The notes below the pieces were generated by a model. That model was not told the DNA's origin. It ran no database searches and saw only the letters and a list, made by a program, of their open reading frames with translations. Shown here piece by piece: positions 37,938 through 47,487 of a DNA stretch of 64,000 bases (positions are counted from its first letter, which is position 1; each line of letters begins with the position of its first letter). Both the position numbers and the translations under genes were made by a program. The DNA lies in contig NZ_JALKAH010000002.1 in assembly GCF_023015625.1 (NCBI RefSeq), positions 62,001-126,000 of the forward strand. Reading direction: 5' to 3'. The stretch comes from Yoonia sp. F2084L. Its GTDB lineage: Bacteria; Pseudomonadota; Alphaproteobacteria; Rhodobacterales; Rhodobacteraceae.

Positions 37938-39866
37938 ATGAACCGCATGTCACCCACCCATGAAACCCTGACGCAGGCTGGTCTGAACCTGATCAGCCAA
38001 GCGATTTCGATCTATGATCAGGACTTGCGGCTTGTCCTGGCCAACCGACAATTTCAGCGGATGTTTGACCTGCCAAAAGCACTGGTTGAGCCGGGTGGGT
38101 CCTTTGAGGAAACCCTACGTATCTTGGCAGAACGGGGCGATTATGGCGTGCTGGACGATGTTGATTGCTTTCTCGCTGAAAGGGTCGCACAGGCCAAAGC
38201 GTTTGAGCCGCATTACTTTGAACGTACCCGCGCAAACGGCACAACGATTTCGGTTGAAGGCAGCCCGCTTGAAGGCGGCGGCTGGGTAGCTGTTTACTCT
38301 GACATCACGGAACTCAAGACCCAAGAAGCGCTGTTGCGCTCGCGCTCGGACAACCTGTCGGAAGAATTGATTTCGCGGTCAGAAGAACTGGCTCGCGCAA
38401 ACCGCACATTGACTGCGACGGTGACGGCGCTGGAAGAAGCCAAACGCCAGCTTTTGGCGTCACAGGCCCGGCTAAACCTGACTAATTCCATGATTCCGGC
38501 GCATATCGCACGGGTCAATCGCGACGGGGTCTATACCTACACCAATCACAAACTGAACTCGATCGTCCCCGGCCGTTCAAACGACATCGTCGGCAAACAT
38601 ATGTCCGATGCCTTGGGGCAAGAGGTGTACGAAAAAATCTCGGATGGTTTCGCTGCAACGCTGCGCGGTGATGCCCCTGTGGTTGAATTCGAACATAAAG
38701 AGGCGGGACGCTATAACCGGGTCGCGTTCACGCCAGACGTGAACGATGATGGTGAAGTGGTTGGCGCATATCTGCTTTCGGCCAATGTGACCGAACAGGT
38801 GCGCGCGCGGCAAGCGCTTGCGCATACCAAACGCCGGGAACTGGCGGCCCAACTGACCAGCGGGCTGGCGCATGATTTCGGTAACCTGCTGACGATCATT
38901 TTGGGCGAGCAGGACAGGCTGGCCCGGCTGGATGACATGCCGCAAGACGCGTTGACGTTTCTTGAAACGATCAAGTCTGCCGCGCGACGCGGTGGCGATC
39001 TGATTGCCGGCCTTGGAGAATTGGATGCGCAGCGGTCCATCAACATCCGACTGACTGACTTTGCAGGGTTCTTGAAACAAACGACCCTCTTGGCGAAGGC
39101 GGCAACACCTGATGACATCACGCTTACTGTGATCAACAAAGTCAGCGCCTCTCATCTGATGATCGACGCGGGTTTTGCGCAAGATGCGCTGCTGAACCTT
39201 GTGTTGAACGCAATTGACGCGATTGAGGGGGCGGGTGCGGTGACGGTCACCGTGTTAGTGGATGCCGCTGATTATTTGACATTCTGCGTTGAAGATACCG
39301 GATCAGGGTTTTCACAAGACGCGCTTGCCAACGCTTTGGCACCCTTCTTCACGTCTAAATCCGATCGGGCAGGGCGGGGGCTTGGGCTGTCCACGACCTT
39401 TGACTTTGCGCGATCAAGTGGCGGCACGGTGCGGCTGGCAAACCGTAAAGAGGGGGGCGCACAAGTCTCAATGCTGGTGCCCTATTTACCGGCGGACCCG
39501 GTCGTGCCGGGTGTTGTCCTTCTGGTGGAAGACAACGTCGATATCCGACAAACAGTGCGGGGCTATCTGCAACGTATGGGCCACGCGGTTGTCGAAGCTG
39601 ATACTGTTGAAGAGGCACAGAAACTGGCCGTGGTTGGCGATATCACATTTGTGGTCACCGACCTGATGCTCAAAAACGGTGGCACCGGATTTGCATTGGC
39701 AGAACATTTGCGCAAACGCAGAAGCGACCTGCCGGTTCTGATTGTGACGGGGCTTCCTCAGAGCGATCCGCAGTGTCAGCTGGCGGCAAAAACCTATCCG
39801 ATCTTGCGCAAACCCTTTGAATTTGATGCCTTGGTGACGGAAATGAACAAGGCGACACGCACATGA
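37938..39866 (+). CDS. PAS-domain hybrid sensor histidine kinase
   Basis: Cytoplasmic sensor of 642 residues without membrane helices. Domain order: PAS_7-like (about 15-125), coiled coil (about 128-180), second PAS (about 182-290), dimerisation/phosphoacceptor domain with H312 in GLAHDFGNLL, HATPase with N424 (LVLNAIDA), DTGSGF and GRGLGLS, then a receiver domain (about 525-640) with phospho-acceptor D575. It is followed by an OmpR-type regulator with ATGA-like overlap and is divergent from the CoA-ligase/Liv-type operon, so that operon is its likely target. The signal is unknown, but the two PAS domains point to a soluble cofactor or ligand. Confidence 0.9.
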   Translation: MNRMSPTHETLTQAGLNLISQAISIYDQDLRLVLANRQFQRMFDLPKALVEPGGSFEETLRILAERGDYGVLDDVDCFLAERVAQAKAFEPHYFERTRANGTTISVEGSPLEGGGWVAVYSDITELKTQEALLRSRSDNLSEELISRSEELARANRTLTATVTALEEAKRQLLASQARLNLTNSMIPAHIARVNRDGVYTYTNHKLNSIVPGRSNDIVGKHMSDALGQEVYEKISDGFAATLRGDAPVVEFEHKEAGRYNRVAFTPDVNDDGEVVGAYLLSANVTEQVRARQALAHTKRRELAAQLTSGLAHDFGNLLTIILGEQDRLARLDDMPQDALTFLETIKSAARRGGDLIAGLGELDAQRSINIRLTDFAGFLKQTTLLAKAATPDDITLTVINKVSASHLMIDAGFAQDALLNLVLNAIDAIEGAGAVTVTVLVDAADYLTFCVEDTGSGFSQDALANALAPFFTSKSDRAGRGLGLSTTFDFARSSGGTVRLANRKEGGAQVSMLVPYLPADPVVPGVVLLVEDNVDIRQTVRGYLQRMGHAVVEADTVEEAQKLAVVGDITFVVTDLMLKNGGTGFALAEHLRKRRSDLPVLIVTGLPQSDPQCQLAAKTYPILRKPFEFDALVTEMNKATRT

Positions 39867-40573
39867 AACCCGGCCCCCTGATTACGGTTCTTGACGACAC
39901 GCCGGAAATCCGCAGCATTCTGTCGGATGCATTAGAGCAGGCAGGGTTCAGAGTGCGGTCTTTCGGGCGCGCGGCGGATTTCGAACAGGCCTGCAAATCA
40001 ATATCGCCGGATGCGTGCATCATTGATCTGGGGCTGCCTGACAGTGACGGGCTGGCGCTGGTGCACCGCTTTGCCAGCCAGTCAGATGTGCCGATCCTGA
40101 TCATCTCGGGCCGATCGCGCACGCAGGATAAAATCGTGGGGCTGGAACTGGGGGCCGACGACTACATCATCAAGCCATTCGAAGTGGAAGAAGTGATTGC
40201 CCGGCTGCGCGTTATCTTGCGACGGACAAATGCCGAACCTCACAAGAGTGCCACCCAGACGGCGCGGTTTTGCGGCTGGACCGCAGATCTTAACCTGCTT
40301 CAACTGACGAAGGACACGGGCGAAAGCCAGAACCTGACCTATGCTGAAAACGAAATACTGAAAATGTTTCTCGCTTCGCCCAACCGTTTGATCAGGCGCG
40401 AACAGATCCTCGACTATCTGGGAAGCAACGCAGACGACGCCTATGACCGTTCCATCGACGTCAAGGTTTCAAGGCTACGCACCAAACTTGGCGATGATGC
40501 GCAAGACCCACGTATCATAAAGACCGTCTACGGCGCCGGATATATATTTGTTGCTGAGATCCTTGAAGGATGA
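39863..40573 (+). CDS. OmpR-type response regulator
   Basis: Response regulator of 236 residues: a receiver domain with phospho-acceptor D55 (ACIIDLGLPDSDG) and switch lysine in DDYIIKPFEVEEV, then a winged-helix DNA-binding domain (about 135-232: LTYAENEILKMFLASPNRLIRREQILDYL ends in DRSIDVKVSRLRTKL). It starts four bases before the end of the hybrid kinase gene. It is the probable output of that kinase and the candidate regulator of the divergent importer/ligase operon. Confidence 0.92.
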   Translation: MKPGPLITVLDDTPEIRSILSDALEQAGFRVRSFGRAADFEQACKSISPDACIIDLGLPDSDGLALVHRFASQSDVPILIISGRSRTQDKIVGLELGADDYIIKPFEVEEVIARLRVILRRTNAEPHKSATQTARFCGWTADLNLLQLTKDTGESQNLTYAENEILKMFLASPNRLIRREQILDYLGSNADDAYDRSIDVKVSRLRTKLGDDAQDPRIIKTVYGAGYIFVAEILEG

Positions 40574-40620
40574 GTTTATCGTCAGGCGCTAATCTGACAA
40601 ACTGACGGTGTGAATCTAAT

Positions 40621-40632
40621 GGGTCCTGACCC
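40621..40632. terminator. Weak hairpin between convergent response regulator and tRNA-Ala
   Basis: GGGT-CCTG-ACCC lies in the 80-bp gap, followed on plus by a T-rich stretch (CATTTATTT). It may end either transcript. A looser repeat, CGTCAG and CTGACG (40580-40607), also lies here. Confidence 0.3.
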
Positions 40633-40655
40633 TAAGTCATTTATTTGCAGGTGTA

Positions 40656-40731
<76 letters not shown>

Positions 40732-40814
40732 ATCCTGACAGCATTCGCTGCGTTACGCTGTCTATGCAGCGATCCGGGCGAGATCAAGTAAAAATCACGC
40801 CCGAAGCGGTTGTT

Positions 40815-41144
40815 TTAGTCGTCGTCGCTTGCTGGCACGTCGGCCAATTCATCCAACGACACCGTGTCATCGTCTTCGTCATCTTCCAGGACATCATCGC
40901 CCAGATCGACGTCGTCGCTATCGTCGTCATCGTCATCAAGCACCAGTTCTTCTTCTTCCGAAGTTTCCTTGGCTTTCTTGGTCTGCGCATCCTCGGCATC
41001 CGCGACCATTGTGCGGGTCTTGGATGTGTCTACAGTGACCTCATTGCCCGTGTAGGGGCTGATGATTGGTGTCGCGTTCAGGTCGTAAAAGCGTTTGCCG
41101 GTTTCGGGGCAAAGGCGCTTTGTGCCCCACTCTTCCTTAGGCAT
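40815..41144 (-). CDS. TIGR02300-type protein with acidic tail
   Basis: Small protein of 109 residues. The N-terminal half (WGTKRLCPETGKRFYDLNATPIISPYTGNEV) matches the alphaproteobacterial TIGR02300 family of unknown function. The C-terminal half is a very acidic, low-complexity tail of Asp and Glu. The single C12 leaves no zinc-ribbon pair. It is divergent from the YgjP-type gene and next to tRNA-Ala. Confidence 0.85.
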   Translation of the reverse strand: MPKEEWGTKRLCPETGKRFYDLNATPIISPYTGNEVTVDTSKTRTMVADAEDAQTKKAKETSEEEELVLDDDDDDSDDVDLGDDVLEDDEDDDTVSLDELADVPASDDD

Positions 41145-41253
41145 AGGCTATCCCTTCAAAATCCTAGTCTTCCCTTGCGGGTGATCGGTGCCAACTGCCA
41201 TAAGTGCAGAGCCGAGTCAAAGCCTTTGGCACATGAAATATGAGTAGTTGGAT

Positions 41254-41943
41254 ATGGGCCGTCATACACTTGAAGGCAACCCCCCGATTGAGGTCACTTT
41301 GCGCCATTCTGCACGCGCCAAGCGATTGTCGTTGCGTGTGTCGCGTCTGGACGGTCGTGTCACGCTGACGTTGCCGCATCATGCGCCTACCCGCGAGGGG
41401 ATCGCGTTCCTGCGCAACAAAGAGGCGTGGTTGCGTGGCCATCTGAGTGACCTGACGCCTGTATCGTCGGTCGCGGTGGGTCAGACCGTGTTGTTTCGGG
41501 GTGCGCCAGTGCCCGTCGTTGTCGGTACGGCCAAGAGGGCGCGTCTGTTGGATCACCAGATCGAAGTCGCGGCACAGGCCCCCGCAGCACCCCAGATCAA
41601 AGCGTTGTTTCGCCATCATGCACGGGATGCATTGGCGCAAGCCTCTGATAAATATGCGGCGGCGTTGGGCCAGACCTACACGCGTCTGTCGATCCGTGAC
41701 ACCCGATCGCGCTGGGGGTCGTGTTCCAGCCAAGGCACGTTGATGTATTCATGGCGCTTGATCATGGCCCCGCCTGAAGTGCTTGATTATGTCGCCGCGC
41801 ATGAGGTCGCCCATTTGGTTGAGATGAACCACCAGCCCGCATTTTGGGCTGTCGTGGCACGGCTTTGCCCCGATTATGCGCGCCATCGGCAATGGTTGCG
41901 TCAGCATGGCGATCAATTGCACCGCGTGACCTTCAACGATTGA
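41254..41943 (+). CDS. YgjP-type zinc metalloprotease (SprT/M48-like, DUF45)
   Basis: Protein of 229 residues of the YgjP/DUF45 family, with the zinc motif HEVAHLVE (HExxH) and downstream NHQPAFW holding the third histidine. The preceding segment DTRSRWGSCSSQGTLMYSWRLI is the family signature. Soluble and cytoplasmic. The start is ATG 41254; TTG 41248 in the same frame is less likely. Its stop is only 7 bases before the GntR operator palindrome, so transcription of the GntR gene may pass through this gene. Confidence 0.9.
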   Translation: MGRHTLEGNPPIEVTLRHSARAKRLSLRVSRLDGRVTLTLPHHAPTREGIAFLRNKEAWLRGHLSDLTPVSSVAVGQTVLFRGAPVPVVVGTAKRARLLDHQIEVAAQAPAAPQIKALFRHHARDALAQASDKYAAALGQTYTRLSIRDTRSRWGSCSSQGTLMYSWRLIMAPPEVLDYVAAHEVAHLVEMNHQPAFWAVVARLCPDYARHRQWLRQHGDQLHRVTFND

Positions 41944-41950
41944 CCTCGGC

Positions 41951-41972
41951 GTTGTTTGTGATCACAAACAAC
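41951..41972. promoter_or_regulatory. 22-bp perfect palindrome abutting the GntR gene (core TGTGATCACA)
   Basis: The palindrome is perfect over 22 bp, with core TGTGATCACA at 41957-41966, and ends two bases before the GntR start codon. The inner TTGT-N4-ACAA form fits FCD-type GntR operators. The same 10-mer occurs only in the suc and sdh promoter regions elsewhere in the window. Being placed over the ribosome-binding region, it suggests tight autorepression. Confidence 0.8.
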
Positions 41973-41974
41973 GG

Positions 41975-42625
41975 ATGATGATCCAACCACGCCCGCAAGA
42001 CAGCACAACGGCCGCGCATGAGCGCGTCTATCGGGCTTTGCGGACACAAATCATGCATGGCGAAATCCCCCCCGGCGAAGCGCTGACACTGCGCGGGATC
42101 GGCAAGGCGTATGACGTCTCGATGACCCCCGCGCGTGAGGCGGTGCGCAGGCTGGTCGCGGAAGGGGCGCTTTTCCTGTCGTCCTCGGGCCGTGTTTCGA
42201 CCCCGGCTTTGTCCAATGAACGTATCGAAGAACTGGCGACGTTGCGCGCTTTGTTAGAGCCTGAGCTGGCGTCGCGCGCGTTGCCCCGTGCCCATTTCGC
42301 CCTGATAGAACGCTTGGAAACCATCAACCAAGGTGTCAGCCAAGTGATCGCCCGCCATGACGCCACGGGTTATATTCGCATGAACCTTGAATTTCATCGC
42401 ACGCTGTATCTGCGCGCGCAGGCGCCTGCGATGCTGGCGATGGCGGAAACGGTCTGGCTACAGTTGGGCCCGACGATGCGCGCGCTTTATGGGCGACTGA
42501 ACCGGACCGAGCCGCCTTATCATCATAAGCTGATCCTATCTGCGCTGAAGGCCGGGGATGAACCCGGTTTACGTCTGGCGGTCCGTGCGGACGCAACGCA
42601 AGGTCTGCGCATGTTGAAAGGCTGA
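41975..42625 (+). CDS. GntR-family (FadR/FCD subfamily) transcriptional regulator, candidate TCA-cycle regulator
   Basis: Regulator of 216 residues. The N-terminal winged helix (about 13-77) has RTQIMHGEIPPGEALTLRGIGKAYDVSMTPAREAVRRLVAEGAL, the GntR signature. The C-terminal FCD effector domain (about 85-205) has metal-binding-type histidines in NLEFHRTLY and YHHKLILSALKAGD. Such domains usually bind a carboxylate. It stands next to no metabolic gene, but its own operator core recurs in paired form before sucC and sdhC in this window. The effector could be a C4 or C5 dicarboxylate; this is inference. Confidence 0.9.
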   Translation: MMIQPRPQDSTTAAHERVYRALRTQIMHGEIPPGEALTLRGIGKAYDVSMTPAREAVRRLVAEGALFLSSSGRVSTPALSNERIEELATLRALLEPELASRALPRAHFALIERLETINQGVSQVIARHDATGYIRMNLEFHRTLYLRAQAPAMLAMAETVWLQLGPTMRALYGRLNRTEPPYHHKLILSALKAGDEPGLRLAVRADATQGLRMLKG

Positions 42626-42627
42626 CC

Positions 42628-43473
42628 CTAACTTTGGGTGACAGGAAACGCATCGAGATCTTCAAGCGCGATATTCATGACGCGACGAAAGTCTTCGCCT
42701 GGCATGCCGATGCCATGCGCCAGATCGGATAGAAACGCATGCTCGGACGGTAGAATACGCCCGCTGGACAGCGCGATAAAGAAAGCACCCCGCATCATCA
42801 CGTCTTTTTCAGAGTCGCGCAGACCGCGGCCAAAGTCGACAAAATCCTGTGGCGATAGGTTCATGTCGATATGGTCCGTAATACGGATCACATCGGCGGC
42901 CTGTACATTGCGGCGTGTCAGCCGCCGTGCCGTTTTCCCAATAAGTGAGATTTCTGAGGCCGCAACGATACCGTCGCATTTGCCCACATAACACATCGCC
43001 GTCAGTATGCGCTGCGCCGCTTTCTTGCGCATCGGTCCTCGCAGATCATAGCCCATCAGTGACTTGATGCGCCGAATGATGACTGCGATGAGACCAAGCG
43101 CCAAGGCGATCCAGATGCCATAGTTGCGCAGGTTCCGCTCAAGACTGTTCTTGGCTTCAGAAGGCAAGGTTGGGTCCACAAGGTTCAGCGATTGCGCTGT
43201 TTCCATCTGTGCTTGTGTGAAAGGCCGGTCTGCGATCAAGTTGCACCCGTCGCTGGATAACACATAACCGACGATATCGCTGGACAGTGTATAGCCAAGG
43301 ATCCGAAAGTCACGGGTCGCGTAACATAGCGACAACGTGTCGGCAGCCGGTCCGGGGATCTGTGTATCGGCAAGATATTCGATCCCGTCAAACATCCCGC
43401 TGCTGGTCGTAAATGCCTGCGCCGGGCTACCGGCGAAAAGACTGAGCAGCAAAATATATATGAAACGCTTCAT
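42628..43473 (-). CDS. Membrane protein with TerB-like C-terminal domain (unknown)
   Basis: Protein of 281 residues from ATG 43473. A signal peptide (MKRFIYILLLSLFAGSPAQA) leads a periplasmic part of about 90 residues with two Cys that may pair. One membrane helix follows (IWIALALGLIAVII, about 120-134), then a helical cytoplasmic domain (about 155-275; ILTAMCYVGKCDGIVAASEISLI) that resembles TerB/DUF533 tellurite-resistance helices. The function is unknown. GTG 43494 is possible, but the signal fits the later ATG. It is convergent with the GntR gene. Confidence 0.65.
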   Translation of the reverse strand: MKRFIYILLLSLFAGSPAQAFTTSSGMFDGIEYLADTQIPGPAADTLSLCYATRDFRILGYTLSSDIVGYVLSSDGCNLIADRPFTQAQMETAQSLNLVDPTLPSEAKNSLERNLRNYGIWIALALGLIAVIIRRIKSLMGYDLRGPMRKKAAQRILTAMCYVGKCDGIVAASEISLIGKTARRLTRRNVQAADVIRITDHIDMNLSPQDFVDFGRGLRDSEKDVMMRGAFFIALSSGRILPSEHAFLSDLAHGIGMPGEDFRRVMNIALEDLDAFPVTQS

Positions 43474-43681
43474 CGGAGTTCTCTGGTTCACCACTCAATA
43501 ACTTTTGTACCAAACCCGAAGAATGTGGCGCGTATGTGTTCTTAACTGTGCCAGTATGCGGCATTTGTCATCACTTCAGGGGGTTAATGGCCGCTGACGC
43601 CGGGTAATGTTTATCCAAATGCGCGCCGAAATATGGGCCCGAGACGTCATCTGAGGCCCTTTCATAGCTACTTTGTCACGC

Positions 43682-45070
43682 TTACGCGTGAATTGCGCCG
43701 TCCCCGCAGGCTAGTGCAGCTTCGCGTACCGCCTCCGAATAGGTCGGATGCGCGTGGCATGTGCGTGCAAGGTCTTCTGCTGCCGCCCCAAACTCCATTG
43801 CGACACAGATTTCGTGGATTAGGTCACCTGCCATCGGGCCAATGATATGCGCGCCAAGCACCCGGTCTGTTGTGGCATCAACCAGTATTTTAACAAAGCC
43901 GTCGCCTGCGAAATTGGCTTTGGCGCGCGCGTTACCCATGAAGGGGAACTTTCCGACTTTGTAGGCACGCCCTTGTTCTTTCAGGGTTTCTTCGGTCTCG
44001 CCGACATTGGACACTTCAGGGTGCGTATAGATCACGCCGGGGATCACGCCATAGTTCACGTGCGGGTGCTGGCCTGCGATGCCTTCTGCCACGGCCATGC
44101 CTTCGTCTTCGGCTTTATGCGCCAGCATAGGTCCGGCGATTGTGTCACCGATCGCGTAGATGCCTGCGATATTGGTAGCGTATCTGTCGTTGGTTTTGAT
44201 CTGGCCACGCTCGGACATTTCCACGCCCAAAGCATCAAGACCAAGGCCGTCGGTGAATGGTTTGCGCCCTGTTGCGACCAGAACAGTGTCAGCTTGCAGC
44301 GTATGTTCACTGTCGTCTTTGCGCAGTTTATAGGTAACAGTGGCCTTGTTTCCTTTGACCGCAACACCTTGGACAGCAGCGCCGAGGGTGAACTTCAGCC
44401 CTTGCTTTGTCAGCATTTTCTGGAATTGACGCGCGATCTCTTTGTCCATGCCGGGGGTGATGGCGTCGAGGAATTCGATGACCTCAACCTCAGACCCCAA
44501 GCGGGCGTAGACTGAGCCGAGCTCAAGCCCAATCACACCTGCGCCGATAACGACGAGTTTTTTAGGAACTTTGCCCAGTTCCAGCGCGCCGGTGGATGTG
44601 ACAACTGTCTTTTCATCGACCTCAACGCCGGGCAAACCTGAAGCTTCGGAGCCGGATGCGATGACGATATGCTTGGCCTCATGGACCTCATCGCCGACCT
44701 TGACTTTGCCTGCCTCAGGAATGGACCCCCAGCCTTTCAGCCAGTCTACCTTGTTCTTTTTAAACAGAAATTCGATGCCGCCGGTGTTTTGGGCAATCGT
44801 TTCATCCTTGTAGGACAGCATCTGCTTCCAATCGACCGAAGGTGTTTTGCCCTTCAGGCCCATTGAGGCGAAGTTATGCTCTGCTTCATGCAGCATATGG
44901 GTGGCGTGCAACATTGCTTTGGACGGGATGCAGCCCACGTTCAGGCATGTCCCGCCCAGCGTGTCGCGCCCTTCGACGCAGGCCACTTTCATGCCCAATT
45001 GGGCGCAACGAATAGCGCAGACATAGCCGCCGGGGCCGGCGCCGATTACGATGACGTCATAGCTGGACAT
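43682..45070 (-). CDS. lpd: Dihydrolipoyl dehydrogenase (E3)
   Basis: FAD flavoprotein of 462 residues that reoxidises dihydrolipoamide in the 2-oxoglutarate dehydrogenase complex and passes electrons to NAD. FAD-binding [21 protein letters not shown], redox disulfide [19 protein letters not shown]-binding [20 protein letters not shown] and the C-terminal active-site [10 protein letters not shown] are all visible. Last gene of the suc operon. Confidence 0.96.
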   Translation of the reverse strand: MSSYDVIVIGAGPGGYVCAIRCAQLGMKVACVEGRDTLGGTCLNVGCIPSKAMLHATHMLHEAEHNFASMGLKGKTPSVDWKQMLSYKDETIAQNTGGIEFLFKKNKVDWLKGWGSIPEAGKVKVGDEVHEAKHIVIASGSEASGLPGVEVDEKTVVTSTGALELGKVPKKLVVIGAGVIGLELGSVYARLGSEVEVIEFLDAITPGMDKEIARQFQKMLTKQGLKFTLGAAVQGVAVKGNKATVTYKLRKDDSEHTLQADTVLVATGRKPFTDGLGLDALGVEMSERGQIKTNDRYATNIAGIYAIGDTIAGPMLAHKAEDEGMAVAEGIAGQHPHVNYGVIPGVIYTHPEVSNVGETEETLKEQGRAYKVGKFPFMGNARAKANFAGDGFVKILVDATTDRVLGAHIIGPMAGDLIHEICVAMEFGAAAEDLARTCHAHPTYSEAVREAALACGDGAIHA

Positions 45071-45133
45071 GGGGTCTCCTTAAGCGAGCAATATTGCGTA
45101 CATATCCTGTACAGAACCTGTACGTACAGTTTT

Positions 45134-45544
45134 TCATATCAAAGCTGACAGTATCATCAGCATGGTTGAGAGGAACCCCACAAACCAGATCAGCGAACGC
45201 CAAGGCGTGAGGCCGAAATAATAAGCGGGGATATAGAGGATGCGGGAACCAAGATAGGTCCATGCGCAGGCAGCGGAAAACCCGGTGCCTTTATCGCCAA
45301 GAGTGATAACGACAACGGCGATGGTGAACAGGATCAGCGCCTCAAAATGGTTGTTGAGCGCGCGATAAAGGCGGCCTGTCTTGTCACTGAGCAACTCGAC
45401 CATAGGTTTGCCCATGCGGCTGTTGTCACGCGGTGACAACGTTTTCCCGACACCAAGTTCGATATTGGCAGGGATCGCCATGAGGGCGAATTGGACGCCT
45501 TGGAGCAGGGCGGCGAGAGCGAGGACGGTGAGTTCGGGGGTCAT
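45134..45544 (-). CDS. MAPEG-family membrane protein
   Basis: Protein of 136 residues with about four membrane helices. The MAPEG segment RLYRALNNHFEALILF is typical of bacterial members related to microsomal glutathione transferases. The enzymatic activity is unknown. It overlaps the stop of the orphan membrane gene upstream and precedes lpd, inside the suc operon. Confidence 0.85.
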   Translation of the reverse strand: MTPELTVLALAALLQGVQFALMAIPANIELGVGKTLSPRDNSRMGKPMVELLSDKTGRLYRALNNHFEALILFTIAVVVITLGDKGTGFSAACAWTYLGSRILYIPAYYFGLTPWRSLIWFVGFLSTMLMILSALI

Positions 45545-46287
45545 TTTACCTCTGCTTTTGAGTCATCGGAAATCGGTCTGGAGGAATTTGAGTTGCGAGT
45601 TTCATCGTCCGGTTTCAAGAACGGAAGACAAATTGCATCTAAATATGCCAAGTTGCGATTTGCGAGCCATTTAATCCCTAAAAGAAGAGTAATGCCTAAA
45701 ATAATGCACCCTAGAAATCTCTTTATTTCATGTGTTTCGATCAGGTGAAAAAGAAGCCCGAACATGAAAATCACGACTAAGACTGCCGTCCCCTGCAGTA
45801 CTGTAAGGGAAGACGTATAGTAGTCGTATTCCCTTCCAATAATTGAATTGTCAATTTTGGCAATTTCACCAACCATAGTGAGGTGTGAATTTGTGTCTCC
45901 AGAAACCCATAGGGCTCTTCCACATGCCAAACATATCTCTCCGATTACGTACACTATAAACAGAACCATTGCTCCCAAAAGGAAAGTTTCTGCATTGCTA
46001 GCTGTATCTAACCAAGTGCTTATGTCAGCTAGAAATAACGCTATTACTCCGTCGTCTAAAAATTTCTTAGGACGCTCCATCGAAGCGACTAGGTCTGAAA
46101 CATCGGTTTTCGTTTCGTCGACAAGTTCTATAAATAATGTTGCTTCGCCAAGAACTCTTTGGGCTTCCAACTTAATAGCCGGAAGCAACGCCGCGATGGA
46201 CGCATGCAAGATAACTATTACGGCGATAGCTCCAAAGCCGATGGTCGTAAATGCGCGTGGCCAGCGAGGTGCAATCGTTGAAAGCAC
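45541..46287 (-). CDS. Orphan membrane protein inside the suc operon, AT-richer than neighbours
   Basis: Protein of 248 residues from GTG 46287 with an N-terminal helix (IGFGAIAVIVILHASIAALL), then three further helices around 102-120 (AMVLFIVYVIGEICLACGRAL), 165-185 (GTAVLVVIFMFGLLFHLI) and 190-208 (FLGCIILGITLLLGIKWL). The tail is hydrophilic. No family recognised. The base composition is visibly more AT-rich than sucB and lpd. It sits 3 bases after sucB and overlaps the MAPEG gene, so it looks like a recently inserted passenger of the operon. Confidence 0.65.
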   Translation of the reverse strand: MLSTIAPRWPRAFTTIGFGAIAVIVILHASIAALLPAIKLEAQRVLGEATLFIELVDETKTDVSDLVASMERPKKFLDDGVIALFLADISTWLDTASNAETFLLGAMVLFIVYVIGEICLACGRALWVSGDTNSHLTMVGEIAKIDNSIIGREYDYYTSSLTVLQGTAVLVVIFMFGLLFHLIETHEIKRFLGCIILGITLLLGIKWLANRNLAYLDAICLPFLKPDDETRNSNSSRPISDDSKAEVK

Positions 46288-46290
46288 GGC

Positions 46291-47487
46291 TTACAAATCC
46301 ATCAACAACCGTCGCGGATCTTCCAACGCCTCTTTCACCCGCACAAGGAATGTCACCGCCCCTTTACCATCCACGATCCGGTGGTCGTAGGACAGGGCCA
46401 GATACATCATCGGACGGATCACGACTTCGCCGCCTATCGCCATCGGGCGGTCCTGGATCTTGTGCATGCCGAGGATGCCGGACTGTGGCGGGTTCAGGAT
46501 GGGCGAGGACATCAGCGAACCATAGACCCCGCCGTTGGAGATGGTGAAAGTGCCGCCTTGCATTTCGGCCATGCTCAGCTTGCCGTCGCGGGCTTTGGCG
46601 CCCATTGCGGCGATGCTTTTCTCGATTGTCGCGAAAGACATCTGATCGGCGTCGTTGATCACCGGTACCACAAGGCCCGTGGGCGTGCCTGCGGCGATCC
46701 CCATGTTGACGTAGTTTTTGTAGACCACGTCGGTGCCGTCGATTTCGGCGTTGACCTCTGGCACTTCGTTCAGGGCGTGCACGCAGGCCTTGGTGAAGAA
46801 GGACATGAAGCCAAGTTTGACGCCGTGTTTCTTGAGGAAGAGGTCTTTGTACTCGTTGCGCAGGGCCATCACCTCGGTCATGTCGACCTCGTTGCAGGTG
46901 GTCAGCATGGCGGCGGTGTTCTGGCTGTCTTTCAGACGCTTGGCGATGGTCTGCCTTAGCCTTGTCATTTTGACCCGCTCTTCGCGTTCGGCCTGGCTGG
47001 CCGCCACTGGTGCGCGCGGGGCTGGTGCCGAAGAAGGCGCGGGAGCGGCTGATGAGAGCGCGTTGAGGACATCCTCTTTCATCACGCGCCCGTCTTTGCC
47101 CGTCCCTGCCACGTCAGAGAGGTTGTTTTCCGCCATCAGTTTTTTGGCGGATGGGGCGTCTTCGACGTCTTTTGCTGCCGCAGGCGCGGGTGGCTCATCG
47201 GCCTTTGGGGCCTCTTCGCTTTTCTTCGCCGCAGGTGCCGGTGCTGCATCGCCTTCGGCGATTTGGGCCAGCAGCGCATCGACGCCAACGGTTTCGCCTT
47301 CGGCGGCAACAATCTCGGACAGGGTGCCAGCGACGGGGCTGGGTACCTCGACCGTCACTTTGTCTGTTTCCAGTTCGCAGAGCATTTCATCAACGGCAAC
47401 GGCATCGCCGGGTTGTTTGAACCATGTGGCGACAGTGGCCTCTGTCACGGATTCGCCAAGGGTCGGGACGCGGACTTCGGTGCTCAT
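46291..47487 (-). CDS. sucB: 2-oxoglutarate dehydrogenase E2, dihydrolipoyl succinyltransferase
   Basis: E2 component of 398 residues that transfers the succinyl group to CoA. A lipoyl domain carries the lipoylated K43 in [12 protein letters not shown], followed by an Ala/Pro-rich linker, a peripheral-subunit-binding domain (about 110-145, [12 protein letters not shown] ... [11 protein letters not shown]), a second linker and the catalytic domain with H369 and D373 in [11 protein letters not shown]. Its ATG shares a base with the sucA stop. Confidence 0.96.
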   Translation of the reverse strand: MSTEVRVPTLGESVTEATVATWFKQPGDAVAVDEMLCELETDKVTVEVPSPVAGTLSEIVAAEGETVGVDALLAQIAEGDAAPAPAAKKSEEAPKADEPPAPAAAKDVEDAPSAKKLMAENNLSDVAGTGKDGRVMKEDVLNALSSAAPAPSSAPAPRAPVAASQAEREERVKMTRLRQTIAKRLKDSQNTAAMLTTCNEVDMTEVMALRNEYKDLFLKKHGVKLGFMSFFTKACVHALNEVPEVNAEIDGTDVVYKNYVNMGIAAGTPTGLVVPVINDADQMSFATIEKSIAAMGAKARDGKLSMAEMQGGTFTISNGGVYGSLMSSPILNPPQSGILGMHKIQDRPMAIGGEVVIRPMMYLALSYDHRIVDGKGAVTFLVRVKEALEDPRRLLMDL

